Assembly (NCBI RefSeq): GCF_024679245.1
Contig: NC_090176.1
Span: 24,072,546 to 24,136,545, forward strand
DNA: 64,000 nt
Reading direction: 5' to 3'
Origin: Pseudorasbora parva
Taxonomy: Eukaryota > Chordata > Actinopteri > Cypriniformes > Gobionidae
Shown here: piece after piece, positions 21,746 through 35,871 of the stretch
Position numbering within the stretch: position 1 is the stretch's first letter
How the letters are laid out: each line of letters opens with the position of its first letter
The notes under the pieces: generated by a model
The model's input: the letters and a program-made list of their open reading frames with translations, nothing else
Told to the model about the DNA's origin: nothing
Database searches by the model: none
Translations under genes and position numbers: made by a program

Positions 21746-22090
21746 GTAACAAGCCACTTTTTTGAAATTAGACAAAATGATACATTGCTATATTTGTCGT
21801 ATTGTTGTCACATTCATGTTGCTTTAATTTCTGGCAATATACTAAATAATAACAGGCCTAATCGTAATGTCGCTGTTCACTACAGCTTTAAATTGTTATA
21901 TAACTTAGGGTATTATGCAAATTAAGAATAAATTGTAGAATAGAATTACAGCTATACCAAAGTTGCTTCCGCATCACAGTAAAGTAATGTATTAGCTTGT
22001 TAAAGGTTTTATGAGCTGCATTGTTGTATTATTTGATAAAGTGACCTGTGCTGTGGTGCGCTTATAATGTTGGTATAAATTTTTAAAACT

Positions 22091-22175
22091 AAAGGTTCTT
22101 AAATGGTTCTTTGGCAGGGTGTATTTTCCATGAAGAACCTTTAATATCCAAAGGAAAGGTTCTTTGTAGTAGGCG
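22091..22175. repeat. 'aaaggttctt' fold-back fragment
   Basis: 'taaaggttcttaaatggttc' and 'catgaagaacctttaatatc' are inverted copies, followed by 'aaaggttctttgtag'. This matches a common cyprinid fold-back built from AAAGGTTCTT / AAGAACCTTT. No ORF. Confidence 0.6.
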
Positions 22176-22947
22176 GCTGCATATATGAAAGAAAAAAAAA
22201 AAAAACACCTAACCCTAAAAAATTTCTAACAAAAGTCTTCTCAGCTGTTTTTTTTATAGTATTAGGTGTTGTTAATAACATACTAAAAGTTTACCAAAGT
22301 TTGACCACTAGAAAGGTGTAATTTTAAGGATGGCATCCAAGATGGGCAGGAATCCCTTAAAATATCCTAACTCTTTCATTATTGGACCTAGCCAAGTAAC
22401 CTTGGTATCTAACCCCATGTTTTGTGGGTCTATGAATCCATTGGACTTGTCTAAACTGCACTGGCATGATTAAATACTTATAGAATACATGATTTTGTGG
22501 TTTTTATCTTTGTTTGGGGTGAATCAGATATCTAAACGATTTAGGCTATGTCATGTAACTCCTACTCAGTACGTGTTTTTGCTAAAACACAGACTTGACA
22601 TTTAATGTTAAAGTTATTGCACCCAAGAGTAACTTAAATTTGAGTTGTATAACTTTGACCATAAACAGCTCTGAATTAGCCCAAAAAGAGGCCTGTGTGT
22701 GTACCCTCTAAAATGGTCACTCATTTCAATTTAAATGAGGTAATACATATGTAATGCATCATCTTTAGATATTTTTGAGTATAAAGGTGGCATTATACTT
22801 AACCCAGCAAAACTAAATTCACAATTTTCAGTGATTCAGAAGATGGTGGAAGAGAATAATGACAATTGATATTGCATGCCTCATTGAAATGTTGTTGGCA
22901 GCACAGTGTTTACCATTTTGCGCTAACAAAATTCATCCTTTACTACT

Positions 22948-23590
22948 TTAAAGGGGTCATGAACTGAGAAAGAAAAAAAAATTATTGAGCTTTTGAGACA
23001 CCTAACCCCAACTGCTCCCGACGAGCTGGATGGTGCCTTACATGGCTGACATCACCGTCGGTGTATGAATGGGTGAATGTCAGGCAAAAATGTAAAGCGC
23101 TTTGGATGGCCATAGGGTCTGTTAAAAGCGCTATATAAATACAGTCCATTTACCATATAAGAGGTCATTATACTATAAGAATATCCTGTAAGTTTCAGAA
23201 CTGAAAACTTCCCTGTTAGTTCCATAAAAGCTTTTATTGACACCAGGCCTAGCAAATGACAGGTTTTTCAAAGTGGGGATCTATGACGTCAAAGGGAGGC
23301 AAGCACCACCTCTGCAGAAGAATATCAATGCCTACTTCATCACTGCATGTTAAGCTCCGCCCACCGATTTACACATGACATGATGCAATAGAATAATTGA
23401 GAGAAAAGTACCAGGAAAAAGTACATTTCACTGAAGGGGAAGGCCTCAATGATATAGTGACAATGAGAGAGAAGACATCACAAATTATGTTGTTCAGCAA
23501 CTGAATCTTTTGAAATTGAAAATGATGAGGAATCCCAGAAACAAGCAATCATTCAAACAGCTCCATGACCGAACAAAAGTAATATCAATT
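22948..23590 (+). repeat. TTAAAGGGGTCATGAAC-type repeat, interrupted by a LINE/SINE tail
   Basis: 'ttaaaggggtcatgaactga' opens a known-looking cyprinid repeat. The sequence resumes at 23157 ('aagaggtcattatactataa') and runs on through 'tttttcaaagtggggatcta' and 'tgttaagctccgcccaccga'. The right end is not defined; about 23400-23590 is assigned tentatively. An intruding 'cgctttggatgg' tail occupies 23003-23156. Confidence 0.6.
23003..23156 (+). mobile_element. SINE/LINE 3' tail copy (L2-type tail)
   Basis: 'aaccccaactgctcccgac' through 'gtaaagcgctttggatggcc' to 'aaaagcgctatataaatac'. The GTAAAGCGCTTTGG / AGCGCTATATAAAT pair is the stem-loop tail shared by L2-clade LINEs and SINEs mobilised by them. 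About 154 bp, inserted into the older TTAAAGGGGTC repeat. Confidence 0.75.
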
Positions 23591-23599
23591 CCAATATTC

Positions 23600-23965
23600 C
23601 ATCCGTTATGGATCAGTATCTGAGCACAAAGTCTCTTGAGCTTGACTCTGCCCTTTCATTTGTTCCGGAGACTCTCCGCGTACATTTTTTAATGGTCTTT
23701 TTGTGGTTAAGGAGACAAGCCGAAAGGTTGCAGAAAGGTTGCTCCAGATATGTTAGCGGATGACATAGATGTGCTGGACATGGCACTTCTTTTTGCTGGG
23801 GACAATGTTGACCACAACATCCTTACTATTGATGGTAATGGGACCTTCCACAGAATGGGAATAGCAGCAATCTCTCCAGGGCGAAAAAAGGACCGTGACA
23901 AATGTGTTTCTGCTCCCACATCAACCCAGGAATGTCATAGAGAACCATGGGGCCAAGGCAATGGC
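23600..23965 (+). pseudogene. Repeat-derived coding relic with a DNVDHN motif
   Basis: From 23750 a frame reads 'MLADDIDVLDMALLFAGDNV' then 'DHNILTIDGNGTFHRMGIAA' and 'ISPGR' before similarity fades. I recognise the DNVDHN-x(2)-T-x-DG-x(2)-TFH-x-MG pattern from multicopy proteins of unknown function in fish and invertebrates, likely carried by a mobile element. Upstream, from 23610, a second frame may belong to the same protein, implying a frameshift near 23740. It is a decayed fragment of a larger protein; I cannot name the family or its reaction. Confidence 0.5.
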
Positions 23966-24247
23966 AGTGTTGTTTGGCAGAAAGAGTACCGATTCACTTG
24001 CCTCTTTGCGCTACAATCTCTTTAGTAAGAAAATGTTTACAGCCAAATAATTTGTTACGCCAGAATGTTTGCCTCCAACTAAGTCCTAAACCAAATACCA
24101 CTGCCAAAGAGTTTACTTTCAGCTCATGGTGTGGATTTGAAAGGAAGGTGATATGAATACAGTGGATTGGGGATAGAAACTTGTGTACAACTGGTTCCCT
24201 GCCAGTTATGACCAGTACGAATGCTGCCCCAGAAAGCCTCCTACAGA

Positions 24248-24845
24248 TAAATGAATGAAGCATTTATGTAGCGCTTTCATATGTACTACTGCACACCCAA
24301 AGCGATTTACAGTAATGACGGGGATCTCTTCTTAACCACCACCAGTGTGCAGCATCCACTTAGATGATGCGACGGCAGCCACAGTACAACGACCACAGTA
24401 CTCTTCTTAACAACTCACCACACACCAGCGATAGGTGGAGAGGAGAGAGTGTGATAGAGCCAATTCAGTGGATGGGGATTATTAGCAGTCCATGATTGGT
24501 AAGGGCCAATGGAGGGATTTTGGCCAGCACACCGGGGTTACACCCCTAATTTTTACGAGAAGTGCCATGGGAGTTTTAATGACCACAGAGAGTCAGGACC
24601 TCAGTTTAACATCTCATCTGAAGGATGGTGCTTGTTACAGTATAGTATCCCATCACTATTCTGTGGTGTTAGGACCCACACAGACCACATGGTGAGCACC
24701 CCCTGCTGGCCTCACTAACACCTTCCAGCAAAAGCCTAGTTTTCTCAGTTGGTCTCCCATCCAGGTACTGACCAGGCTCAAGCTTGGGCCCTGCTCAGCT
24801 TCAGTGAGAAACCTGTCTTGGGCTACAGGGTGATATGGCTGCTGG
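24248..24845 (-). mobile_element. SINE3-like element with 5S rRNA-derived head
   Basis: Read on the minus strand, the head (about 24845-24740) derives from 5S rRNA: on the + strand 'ggtctcccatccaggtactg' plus 'accaggctcaagcttgggcc' is the complement of the 5S internal promoter region. The body has 'ggccagcacaccggggttac' and the tail, at the low-coordinate end, reads 'catttatgtagcgctttcat', an L2/CR1-like tail. This structure fits SINE3, the 5S-derived SINE class described in zebrafish. Nearly full length at about 600 bp. The 60-70-codon frames over it are spurious. Confidence 0.88.
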
Positions 24846-24849
24846 CAGA

Positions 24850-25425
24850 TTATCCACTGTAATTACACAACTGCATGCCAAACACAACGGTGCAGTTGCA
24901 GGGCAGATGGACTACCATGCATGCCTACTTTTGGCTCATGTCAAGTTGGGAATTGTGAGAATCTCAATAATCAACCTTTATGGGTGGAGTGTGATACTAT
25001 CATGTCAGTATGGACCCTAATCTCTGAGGAATGTTTCATGCACCTTGTTAAATATAAGCCACAGAAAATTAAAGCAGTATCAAACTTTTCTAATTAGGAA
25101 AACAACCTATACTGCATGTATTTCAATCAATGCTGTCAGCTCTGATGTGTTTGGATGTAGTGACTCAATCATTAGTCATCTCGACAGTCATGCTCAGAAT
25201 GTAAAGAGGTGCTTGCTCAGACCTTTATTGCTTAAACAATAAATTAATTCAGAAATAAAATAAAGACATCATGTGTCTTAATTTGGGGCCAAAAACTGGT
25301 GTCAAACTCAGAAAAACACAATATTGTGTCTGAAAGGATATTTTATTAACTGTATGTATACTGCATTATATACACATCATGCAGGTTTTTTGTGTGCATA
25401 GAAGCAAGCATACTTAAGCGAAGCT
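24850..25425. other. Intergenic, nothing recognised
   Basis: Frames of 61 and 65 codons occur (24835-25020, 25045-25242) without family resemblance. It may continue the DNVDHN-bearing repeat interrupted by the SINE, but I could not show that. Confidence 0.4.
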
Positions 25426-25429
25426 CTTA

Positions 25430-26491
25430 ACACATTATACTCCATCAAGTCTATTGCGGTCTTAAAATTCTGGCCAGTTGATAATACCTAGGAATATCAA
25501 ATTCATTTTCAGGCAGTCGATTCTTTTGCTATTTAGCACCTAATCTCTGGAACAGTCTTCCTAGCATTGTTCGGAATGCAGACACACTCTGTCAGTTTAA
25601 ATCTAGACTAAAATGCATCTCTTTACTATGGCATACACATAGAACACTTTGAACTTACGTTATTCAAATCAATTGACTGATTGTTCGGCTGCATTATAGG
25701 TCAGCCGGAACCGGGAACCCATCCAATAACACCTGATGTACTTGTTACATCATAAAATGAGTAGCATCTACACTAATGTTAGTCTCTCTGTTTATCCTGA
25801 AGTTTACTGCAGTCGGCCTTGTCCAGATCGGATGGTGTACCTGCGACCAGACATGACCAACACATCCTGGAGTGTCTGCAGAACCCGTGTCAATTGATGT
25901 CTCCTCTAAATTTGCCTCAACGGCACATCATCCTCAATAAACCCATCTCGGCGCGATGACTCCGATCCTTCAAATATTTATATTCTTGTGTAGTTGATGC
26001 GTCATCCTCAACAAACCCTTCTCTTGCGTGATACCCCAAAATGTTGAATATTCCAATCTAATATGATTTCTGACCTATAAGGTTGCCAGAATAATAATCT
26101 TACACTGTTTTTAATAGGCCAGAGGAGAACTGGTTTCTCCCAAGGGTTATTTTTCTCCATCATGCCCTGATGGAGTTTTGGTTCCTTGCCACAGTCACAT
26201 TTGGCTTGGCTTGCTCATTTGGGGACACTAAAATCTGATCTCTGATCTAAGTTATTTAACTAAATATTCAAATAAAATGTATGTATTAGGTCTTAATTCA
26301 TTGTATAAACTATAGTACTGATCTACCAACATTGCCGCTATATGATAAATTAAAATAAGCTGATAACATCACCGTTTTCTCCAGAACGACTGCAGCCAAA
26401 TCAAATTTTGGTGCAATATTGTCCTGTTTAACACTGTGAAGCTGCTTTGAAACAATCGTCATTGTAAAAGCGCTATGTAAATAAAGTTGAC
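25430..26491 (+). mobile_element. L2-type LINE, truncated 3' end
   Basis: A short C-terminal piece of ORF2 at 25548-25652 is followed by a long 3' UTR (with 'gaggagaactggtttctccc' and 'tggttccttgccacagtcac') and the tail 'attgtaaaagcgctatgtaa' then 'ataaagttga'. This tail and the NSLP / FKSRLK C-terminus are typical of L2-clade LINEs in fish. Only the last kilobase is present, as expected from 5' truncation during target-primed insertion. Confidence 0.85.
25548..25652 (+). pseudogene. C-terminus of an L2-type LINE ORF2
   Basis: The frame reads 'WNSLPSIVRNADTLCQFKSR' then 'LKCISLLWHTHRTL' and a stop. WNSLP...FKSRLK is the usual C-terminal signature of L2-clade reverse transcriptase proteins. 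The endonuclease and reverse transcriptase domains lie upstream of the truncation point and are absent. Confidence 0.85.
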
Positions 26492-26494
26492 ATA

Positions 26495-28555
26495 ATGAAT
26501 AATACTTTTCCTCCTTTGAGATGAAATAACAAGCAATAACAATCTATTTTTTATAATGCTTTCTTGTCTCATGATTTGGTTCAATTGCTAGAGGTTAAGT
26601 GGAATGAAAATGTGAAGTTCATTGCTCATCACCATTTACTCAATTGAACATGCAACAAAAAGTGAAGTCATGCCACAACAACGCAGTGTACTTTACTACT
26701 TCAAAATATCTAGCTTTGCATAATGCATACTCTAAAACAGCAGTATGCTAGTAATTCAGAGCATGGCTGTTAACATCACCACGGGCAGTAGAGAGCACCA
26801 TACATCTTGCATGCACATCAACTTGTGTTGAGGGAGATGGTAGAAGGTAGAATCCGCCACAATATCAGCAATTGTGACAAAGACACTTGAAGCCACTATG
26901 TGTCATTCTTTATGCCATTCTTCCTGAATCACTCCATCGTCAGAGAAGATCCTCAGTGCTGTGAAGTGTCATTTACAGATTTCTTGCATGCAAGGAGGGT
27001 GTGCGCTTTATACAGCCACTGCTGAGTATTTTTAGTATCCACCTTTGTAGTTGCCGTGGAAGCTGTGCTAATAAACTGCTCGTCTCTGAGGCTCGTCAAC
27101 TTTTCTGCTCAGAAGTGAGGCGAGAGCAGATCGGCTAGATGCAAGATTAGCACCCATAGGAATATCACACTCTGATATCAAGTCAGGCAGAGACGACTGT
27201 GTCCAGATCAATAATTTTCTAAAGGGTAAAGTGATTACTGTGTGGTTATTGAATTTGAGCTGCAACTGTAACACAGAAGTCCATTTACGCACTGACTGTA
27301 AAACTGGGTTAGAAATGACAATTTCCCGATATGACTTCACCTCAGATGTGGACTCATCCATTTAACTAATTAGTTTGTCTCTGTGCTTTTCGCTTTAGCT
27401 ATCGTTGCAGTTATTTTCATAAATCGTAATGCAGACATGAATCGTAATGTGGCATCAAAGGTGTTTCCCTTTGAACTCTGTTTCTCAAGGTTTCATCAAA
27501 GGTTCAGCTGACCTTCTGTATGCGGCTGTATACAGACTCTATCAGAGTTGTTTCACAGGTTGTCACAACCCATTATGTCAGACTTGCATGATAGCATTAG
27601 GGCGACATCGTGACAGATATGTTCAAATAAACTTGAATACGACAGACTGTGACACGAGTTAAACCATTTTCGAATGTTCCCTTGTGCTTCAAATTAACGA
27701 CTTAATTAATTTGAGAGCAGGCTACGGTTCAGAACGCCACAGCCTGATGTCCATATGGCACACTGAGAGGAAAGCTTCAGTTCATATCTGCCAGACAGTA
27801 TAAAATTCTGCAATCCAAATGTGCTAGGAAATGAATTATAGTTTCGCTCTTGGAAGCTATTATTGGATAATGCCGTTCGACTATCGGGACACCTCGGTAT
27901 AAAGTGGCTACTGGGTTTCTTTAGTTGCTCTTATACTAAGATTTTTACACCCCAGCACCTCGAGAGACTTTCTGCAAATATGTCTGAGATTAAGCGCGGT
28001 AGAATCTTCCAGCTGGTCAGACCCTCTGACATTGTCTGTTCTCCTGTCAGCTGGGTGAAGTTTGAGTAGTTTTCCCCAAGCAGCGGTCGGCTCATTGCTC
28101 CATATGTACTCTTGAGCTCAGAGCTTTAAATCTGTCGGAACTGTGTGGTTGTTGCCAAAAAGTTCCCTTGTTTAACAAAGCTCTCCGTGTGTTATCCTTT
28201 TAGATTCACTCCTCTCCCTTTGCCAACATGAGCTACTGTAGCGAAACAACATGGCATAGCTGCTGTTCAATTCGAAGGGAGAAAATCCCCCATGGTTATG
28301 CGTTTTTAGCTCTGAGTCTATATATTTAGGTGTAAGCATGGTTACACACACTCTGCATTAACTCTGTGCACTGTAAATATTACAGCAGTATATACATGTT
28401 ACTAAGGTAGCAGTAATGGTGTTTCATTCATGAATGAATCAGTGCTTTAGAAGACAAAAATAAAGAAGACAAATAAAGTTAGATCAGCCTTGTTGTCATT
28501 TGTAACACTCCTCCTGGAGTGTCTTGAAATTTGTAGACACATTTTAATAAAGCAT
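26495..28555. other. Intergenic, nothing recognised
   Basis: About 2 kb without recognised repeats. The longest frame is a 97-codon minus-strand ORF (27068-27361, beginning 'MDESTSEVKSYREIVISNPV') with no family resemblance and no splice context; I do not call it a gene. Low repeat content makes the stretch a candidate for unique host sequence. Confidence 0.45.
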
Positions 28556-28556
28556 A

Positions 28557-28886
28557 TTAAAGTCAGTATGAAATGGAAATCTATTGTCTAAATGCATGTT
28601 ATAGATCTTCTTGTGAAGGATTTGTGATTTTTTTTCCCCAGTAACTTTCAAAACTCGATCTTCCAGTGAAATGACAAACTTCCCTCTGTTGCTGTATGCC
28701 GGACTTCTCCAATCATTTCATCTTCTTAAACCCCACCCCTTTCTTAAAATTAACCACAAACTCACATTCAGATTGGCCTTCATCCAATCAACAGCTGATA
28801 AACAGAACCACATCCCTGCTCAACATTTTCCCCCCCGATAATCCTTTACAAGATCCGTCGTTACATTGGTTGCAATGTGACTTTAA
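28557..28886. mobile_element. TTAA-flanked element, TTAAAGTC family (copy 1)
   Basis: Left TTAAAGTCAGTATGAAAT, right 'caatgtgactttaa', giving inverted TTAAAGTC termini and TTAA at both edges. About 330 bp, no ORF. Same family as 29799-30111. Its right TTAA (28883-28886) is also the left edge of the next element. Confidence 0.65.
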
Positions 28887-29476
28887 AGGCATGGTTCACC
28901 CAAAAATGAAAATTAGCCCATGATTTACTTACCCACAAGTCCTCCTAGGTGTATATGACATTTAATTAAAGCCTTCTGAAGTGAAGCGATGTGTTTGGGT
29001 AATAAAAATATTCATGTTTAAATCTTTACAAACTGTAATCTTTAACTTCAACTTCATAATGAGGGTGCTCCGATGAGGGCACTCCGGTGAGAATATGCTA
29101 TTTCTTGCGAGAACCAAATTTTGCTTTGCTCTATCCTCTGCGCTTTTTAACTTTCGTCACTGAAACTTACGCTACGCCTACGTCCTACATCCTACATCCT
29201 ACATCCTACGCTGAAATGCCAGCCTCTCATGAACACGCATACGACAGTTAGCAGAAGTTATTGATTACAGTTTGCTTTGTTCGGAAAGGCCTTTATTAAC
29301 CTTCGGGAGCTGTGTGGAGCACATTTATGATGGATAGATGCACTTTTATTTAGCCAGTACATTTTTAAATATAACTCTGATTGTATTCGTCTGAGAGAAG
29401 AATGTCAGATACACCTGGGATTGCTTGAGGGTGAGTAAATCATGGGGTAATTTCATTGGCTGAACTGTCCCTTTAA
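28883..29476. mobile_element. TTAA-type fold-back element (long Angel-like subfamily)
   Basis: Left 'catggttcacccaaaaatg' with 'ggtgtatatgacatttaa', right 'gggtgagtaaatcatggggt' with 'tgaactgtccctttaa'. A short (TCCTACA) tandem lies at about 29176-29206. It shares the 'tgtatatgacat' phrase with the copy at 47811. TTAA on both sides. Confidence 0.75.
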
Positions 29477-29798
29477 GAGTTGTTTTAGTTATAAATGAAT
29501 CAGTTGAGTGAGAGTTTCTATGATTTAATTCTCGCAACAGTGTGGCATTAATATAATGCCATAAATTACATGGATATTGGTTTAACCTGCAGAAAGAATC
29601 AGTGAACAAATCTAAGTAATCCTTTTACTGAATGGATTTAAAAGAATAGAGTTACTGACATAATAAGAGTCATTGACATAAAATCACCAAACCAATCATT
29701 TTACATGTATTAGCTTTATTTTATATAAACATAATAAAAAAGAGTAAGTTGTTTAATTAATTATACTTTTTTTTTTTGTATAGAGTTGCACTTCTGAT

Positions 29799-30111
29799 TT
29801 AAAGTCACCATGAAATAAAAATGGATAATTCCTGTTATTTTTGTTTTTATGGAATATTGCGCCATTTATAATAAAAGTAATTTATCTTTTCACGTCACTT
29901 TAAAAAAATATATTTATTTGCCGTCATAATCTTTAATCAAAGTAACTTCCTTCCCCTCTTGTAGTAATATCTCTTCTCTTTTTTTGATGATCACGTTTAC
30001 TGGCATGATGGCAGGACAACCTATCAATCACATGACATCACTGCAATAGCAAACCACAACCATTCAACGATCCAATCAATGCTCGTAGGACAAAATTCTC
30101 GCCGACTTTAA
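29799..30111. mobile_element. TTAA-flanked element, TTAAAGTC family (copy 2)
   Basis: Left TTAAAGTCACCATGAAAT, right 'gccgactttaa'; TTAA at 29799-29802 and 30108-30111. About 313 bp, no ORF; same termini as 28557-28886. Confidence 0.6.
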
Positions 30112-30114
30112 ACC

Positions 30115-32546
<2,432 letters not shown>

Positions 32547-33125
32547 CTGGCATGTTTCATGCAGCCACATGCTCTGTAGAAGCTTATATGCTTCTCTTTC
32601 TTTTCCTTTCTGTTTAGTGCTGCAGTCAGTGTGGTTCTTAACTAGGCATGCACTGCATCCAGAGAACTCTGACACAAGATTCCCAACACTCAAATGGCAC
32701 TCTGTTTTGAAGCTTGTTTCTTCCAGTCTTCATTAAAATAAAATGAGTTAAAAATTGCTGTTTGATCTTTCTTCAGTTAGCATCTATAATGTAATTTTCT
32801 TCATAAAGAAGTCATGAGTCTTCCGTTCCATTATATTAGCATGTAAATTATGATTAGAGTAGTGGCTTTATGGATTTCCACAGTTCCTCATTAGGAAGTA
32901 CCCATTGTGTGTAAACTTCACCACCTGGGACTTTGATTTCCAGGTATCTGTATCCATAGAACATATATATCTTTTTATAGCATCTCTCGCACACATTAAC
33001 CTGGTAAAAGATGGATGATAGTGGATGTAACGCATACCAAAGTGTCTCTCTCAGCGCCTCAGCCTTCCTTTACCTGCTCCTGACTGCTGCCTCAGCTCCT
33101 TCCTGAGAAAGAACGCACTCACGAG

Positions 33126-33130
<5 letters not shown>

Positions 33131-33198
<68 letters not shown>
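33131..33198. repeat. (GA)n microsatellite upstream of the znf804a promoter
   Basis: 34 GA units about 660 bp upstream of the start codon, followed by a further purine-rich stretch to about 33248. Its distance from the presumed transcription start is short, so it may act as a nucleosome-depleting GAGA element; that role is inference. Confidence 0.98.
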
Positions 33199-33203
<5 letters not shown>

Positions 33204-33339
33204 GGGACTAACGAGGGAGAGAGAGGGGGTGTGTGAGAGGAAAAAGATGCTGAATCCTGGTTGGCTGAAGAGTGGAGGCTGACTCAGTGTATCTGGAAAA
33301 ACAGCATGTGACAGATGCAATTCTCATCCCAGCCCTCGC

Positions 33340-33430
33340 CATCAGACCAGGGGCTTATTTGCCATTGGCCCCGTTCATTGGACCGGCAATGCACGGTGCA
33401 CTATAACACCATGCTTTCCTTTGCCAGACC
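33340..33430 (+). promoter_or_regulatory. znf804a: Putative core promoter of znf804a
   Basis: Two inverted CCAAT boxes (ATTGG at 33364-33368 and 33377-33381) lie 20-35 nt before a TATA-like 'ctataa' (33401-33406), and sequence becomes GC- and CpG-richer here. This suggests transcription starting around 33430, but no start-site signal proves it, and vertebrate neural genes of this type often start dispersedly. Confidence 0.35.
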
Positions 33431-34026
<596 letters not shown>

Positions 34027-34029
34027 TAG

Positions 34030-35865
34030 GTCTAGAAGCCAGTAAACTTGCCTCTGGAAAGTTTTCTGTATGGTAACAGTTTACATGTTATAGTACATTT
34101 GACTATGATAAATTTAAATAGTAATATTATTAATATATGTATAAGTACACTATAAAATGTTAACAAGCTATTTCTACCTGATTTAACCCATAAAAATGGG
34201 CATTGTTGGTATGGATGAAGGAATTTAGGTTGATTCCGTGATGTTAAATGATACTTGAATAAAACCAGTTCATTTAGATGTTATCATATGAAGTTGCTCA
34301 AGGAAAGATCCTTCTGGAAAAGTGTTGCCAAATGAATTCATTTTTAGTACTTCCTGTTTACGAGGAAAGTTGCAGATGGAGAAGGGGAATCAATGCTCAG
34401 TGATCTAGCCTGTGACCATAACTAAATTCCTAACAGATGGATAGGGATCAAATTAATCTCTACTCACAGTTATGGCCTGGGATTTAGTTTAACCGTACTT
34501 TTTTCTGGCCTTGCCCTCTAAATAATCCTCCTGTTTGTGCTCCCACAAAACTGCCTCTATTTGCTCACTAACTCTCTGCTATAAACCCGCCATATCTAGG
34601 GCACCACAAAGGGGAATTTTAAAACAAAATCAGTGTTAGTAAAATATTATTTTTCATAATTACTCTAAGAGCAGTCTGAAGATTGTTTTTCAATTTGTTG
34701 GCGAGTTAAGCGGGATTAAAAATACAAAGTAATACGATGCACGATGCAGCCGTACAGTGTAATTTAATTAAAGCGCTCGGCTCTTGAAAGGAAGCATCTT
34801 TCAAAGCTTTTAAATGTGGAAGGGAAATTTCATACTCTCTTTCACCGCTTCCTTCTCAAGCCTTCCCGTGTCATCTCTGTCAGTTGAGGGGAACAGAGAT
34901 TTCTTGACAGCAGCCTCCCCCTTTCAAAAGAATCAAAAATGATTGGAGATGAAATATTGAAGCTCTTGGCTCGGGATCAAGCGCCAATCCTGCTCATCTG
35001 CCTCCCGCCTCCAGCTGAAAGGCTAATGCTGAGGGAACGTTTGGGTGGCGTAACTGCGAAAGCAGCAACAGATTGTTTCTCAAGCATGGACGGAAAGTAG
35101 AATGAGGTTTTTGGTGGCCGTTATCGGCACGATCTCAATGCAATTATCAGATTTGACACATCTCCCACTCTGTTGCGGGAAGAACCTGGTGTCAGTGAAT
35201 GTAAAATTACGGCGGAGCATTGTGTGCTTCACTGCCGCCAGTCTGTAACACGGTAAATTTCGTTCATTACTCCCTCTGCTGCATAGAGCAGCTGTAAATC
35301 TCATATACTTGCACACACACTCTCAGATGTATGGGTATGAAAGGCAGTCTAAGAAAGCTGTGCTTATCCCAGCGCTGGTGCAGTGCCATCTGGCTCTCGT
35401 TCCTGGTGCAGTGATATTTTAGTCCAGAAGAAAAGCTTTGTGCTGTAGAACATTTGTTCAGCGTGGCTCAGACGCAGAGGAAAGGAGAGGAGGAAGGATA
35501 ATAACGATATAACTGCGAGAGTGTGAGTGTTCCCCTAGTCACACGTATGGCACTGTGGACTTTTGCGCTATGAAATCCATCTCTGTAATTAGAAGTTTGG
35601 CTCTCCCGGCTTTCTCGCCGCATCACGGGGCAGGGTTCAAGCAAAAGAGTTAACCTGTTGATAATGTTGAGAGAAAAAAGAAAATGATGTATGTGCGTAT
35701 CTCTATTGAATGACCCATAACAGGGACTTTGACTTTAGACAGCTGTGGTAAAGAGATTAGAAAATTGCAAAGTTTAACACTGCTTTGAAACTTAAAACTA
35801 TTACAAAATGGAATTATTATTGTTACATATAGCTATTATGTTTATTTTGTCATCAAGTAGATTAA
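34030..35865. other. Intron 1 proximal part, no repeats recognised
   Basis: About 1.8 kb directly after exon 1 without recognisable transposon termini. Parts such as 34780-35300 and 35440-35660 have mixed composition, not simple AT-rich sequence. The position next to the promoter makes it a natural place for regulatory DNA. No ORF of note (78 codons at most). Confidence 0.45.
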
Positions 35866-35871
35866 AGGGAT

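Noticed and set aside
27068..27361. 97-codon minus-strand ORF in repeat-poor sequence
   Set aside because: Looks more protein-like than most, but I found no motif, no splice sites around it and no family; kept only as something to test.
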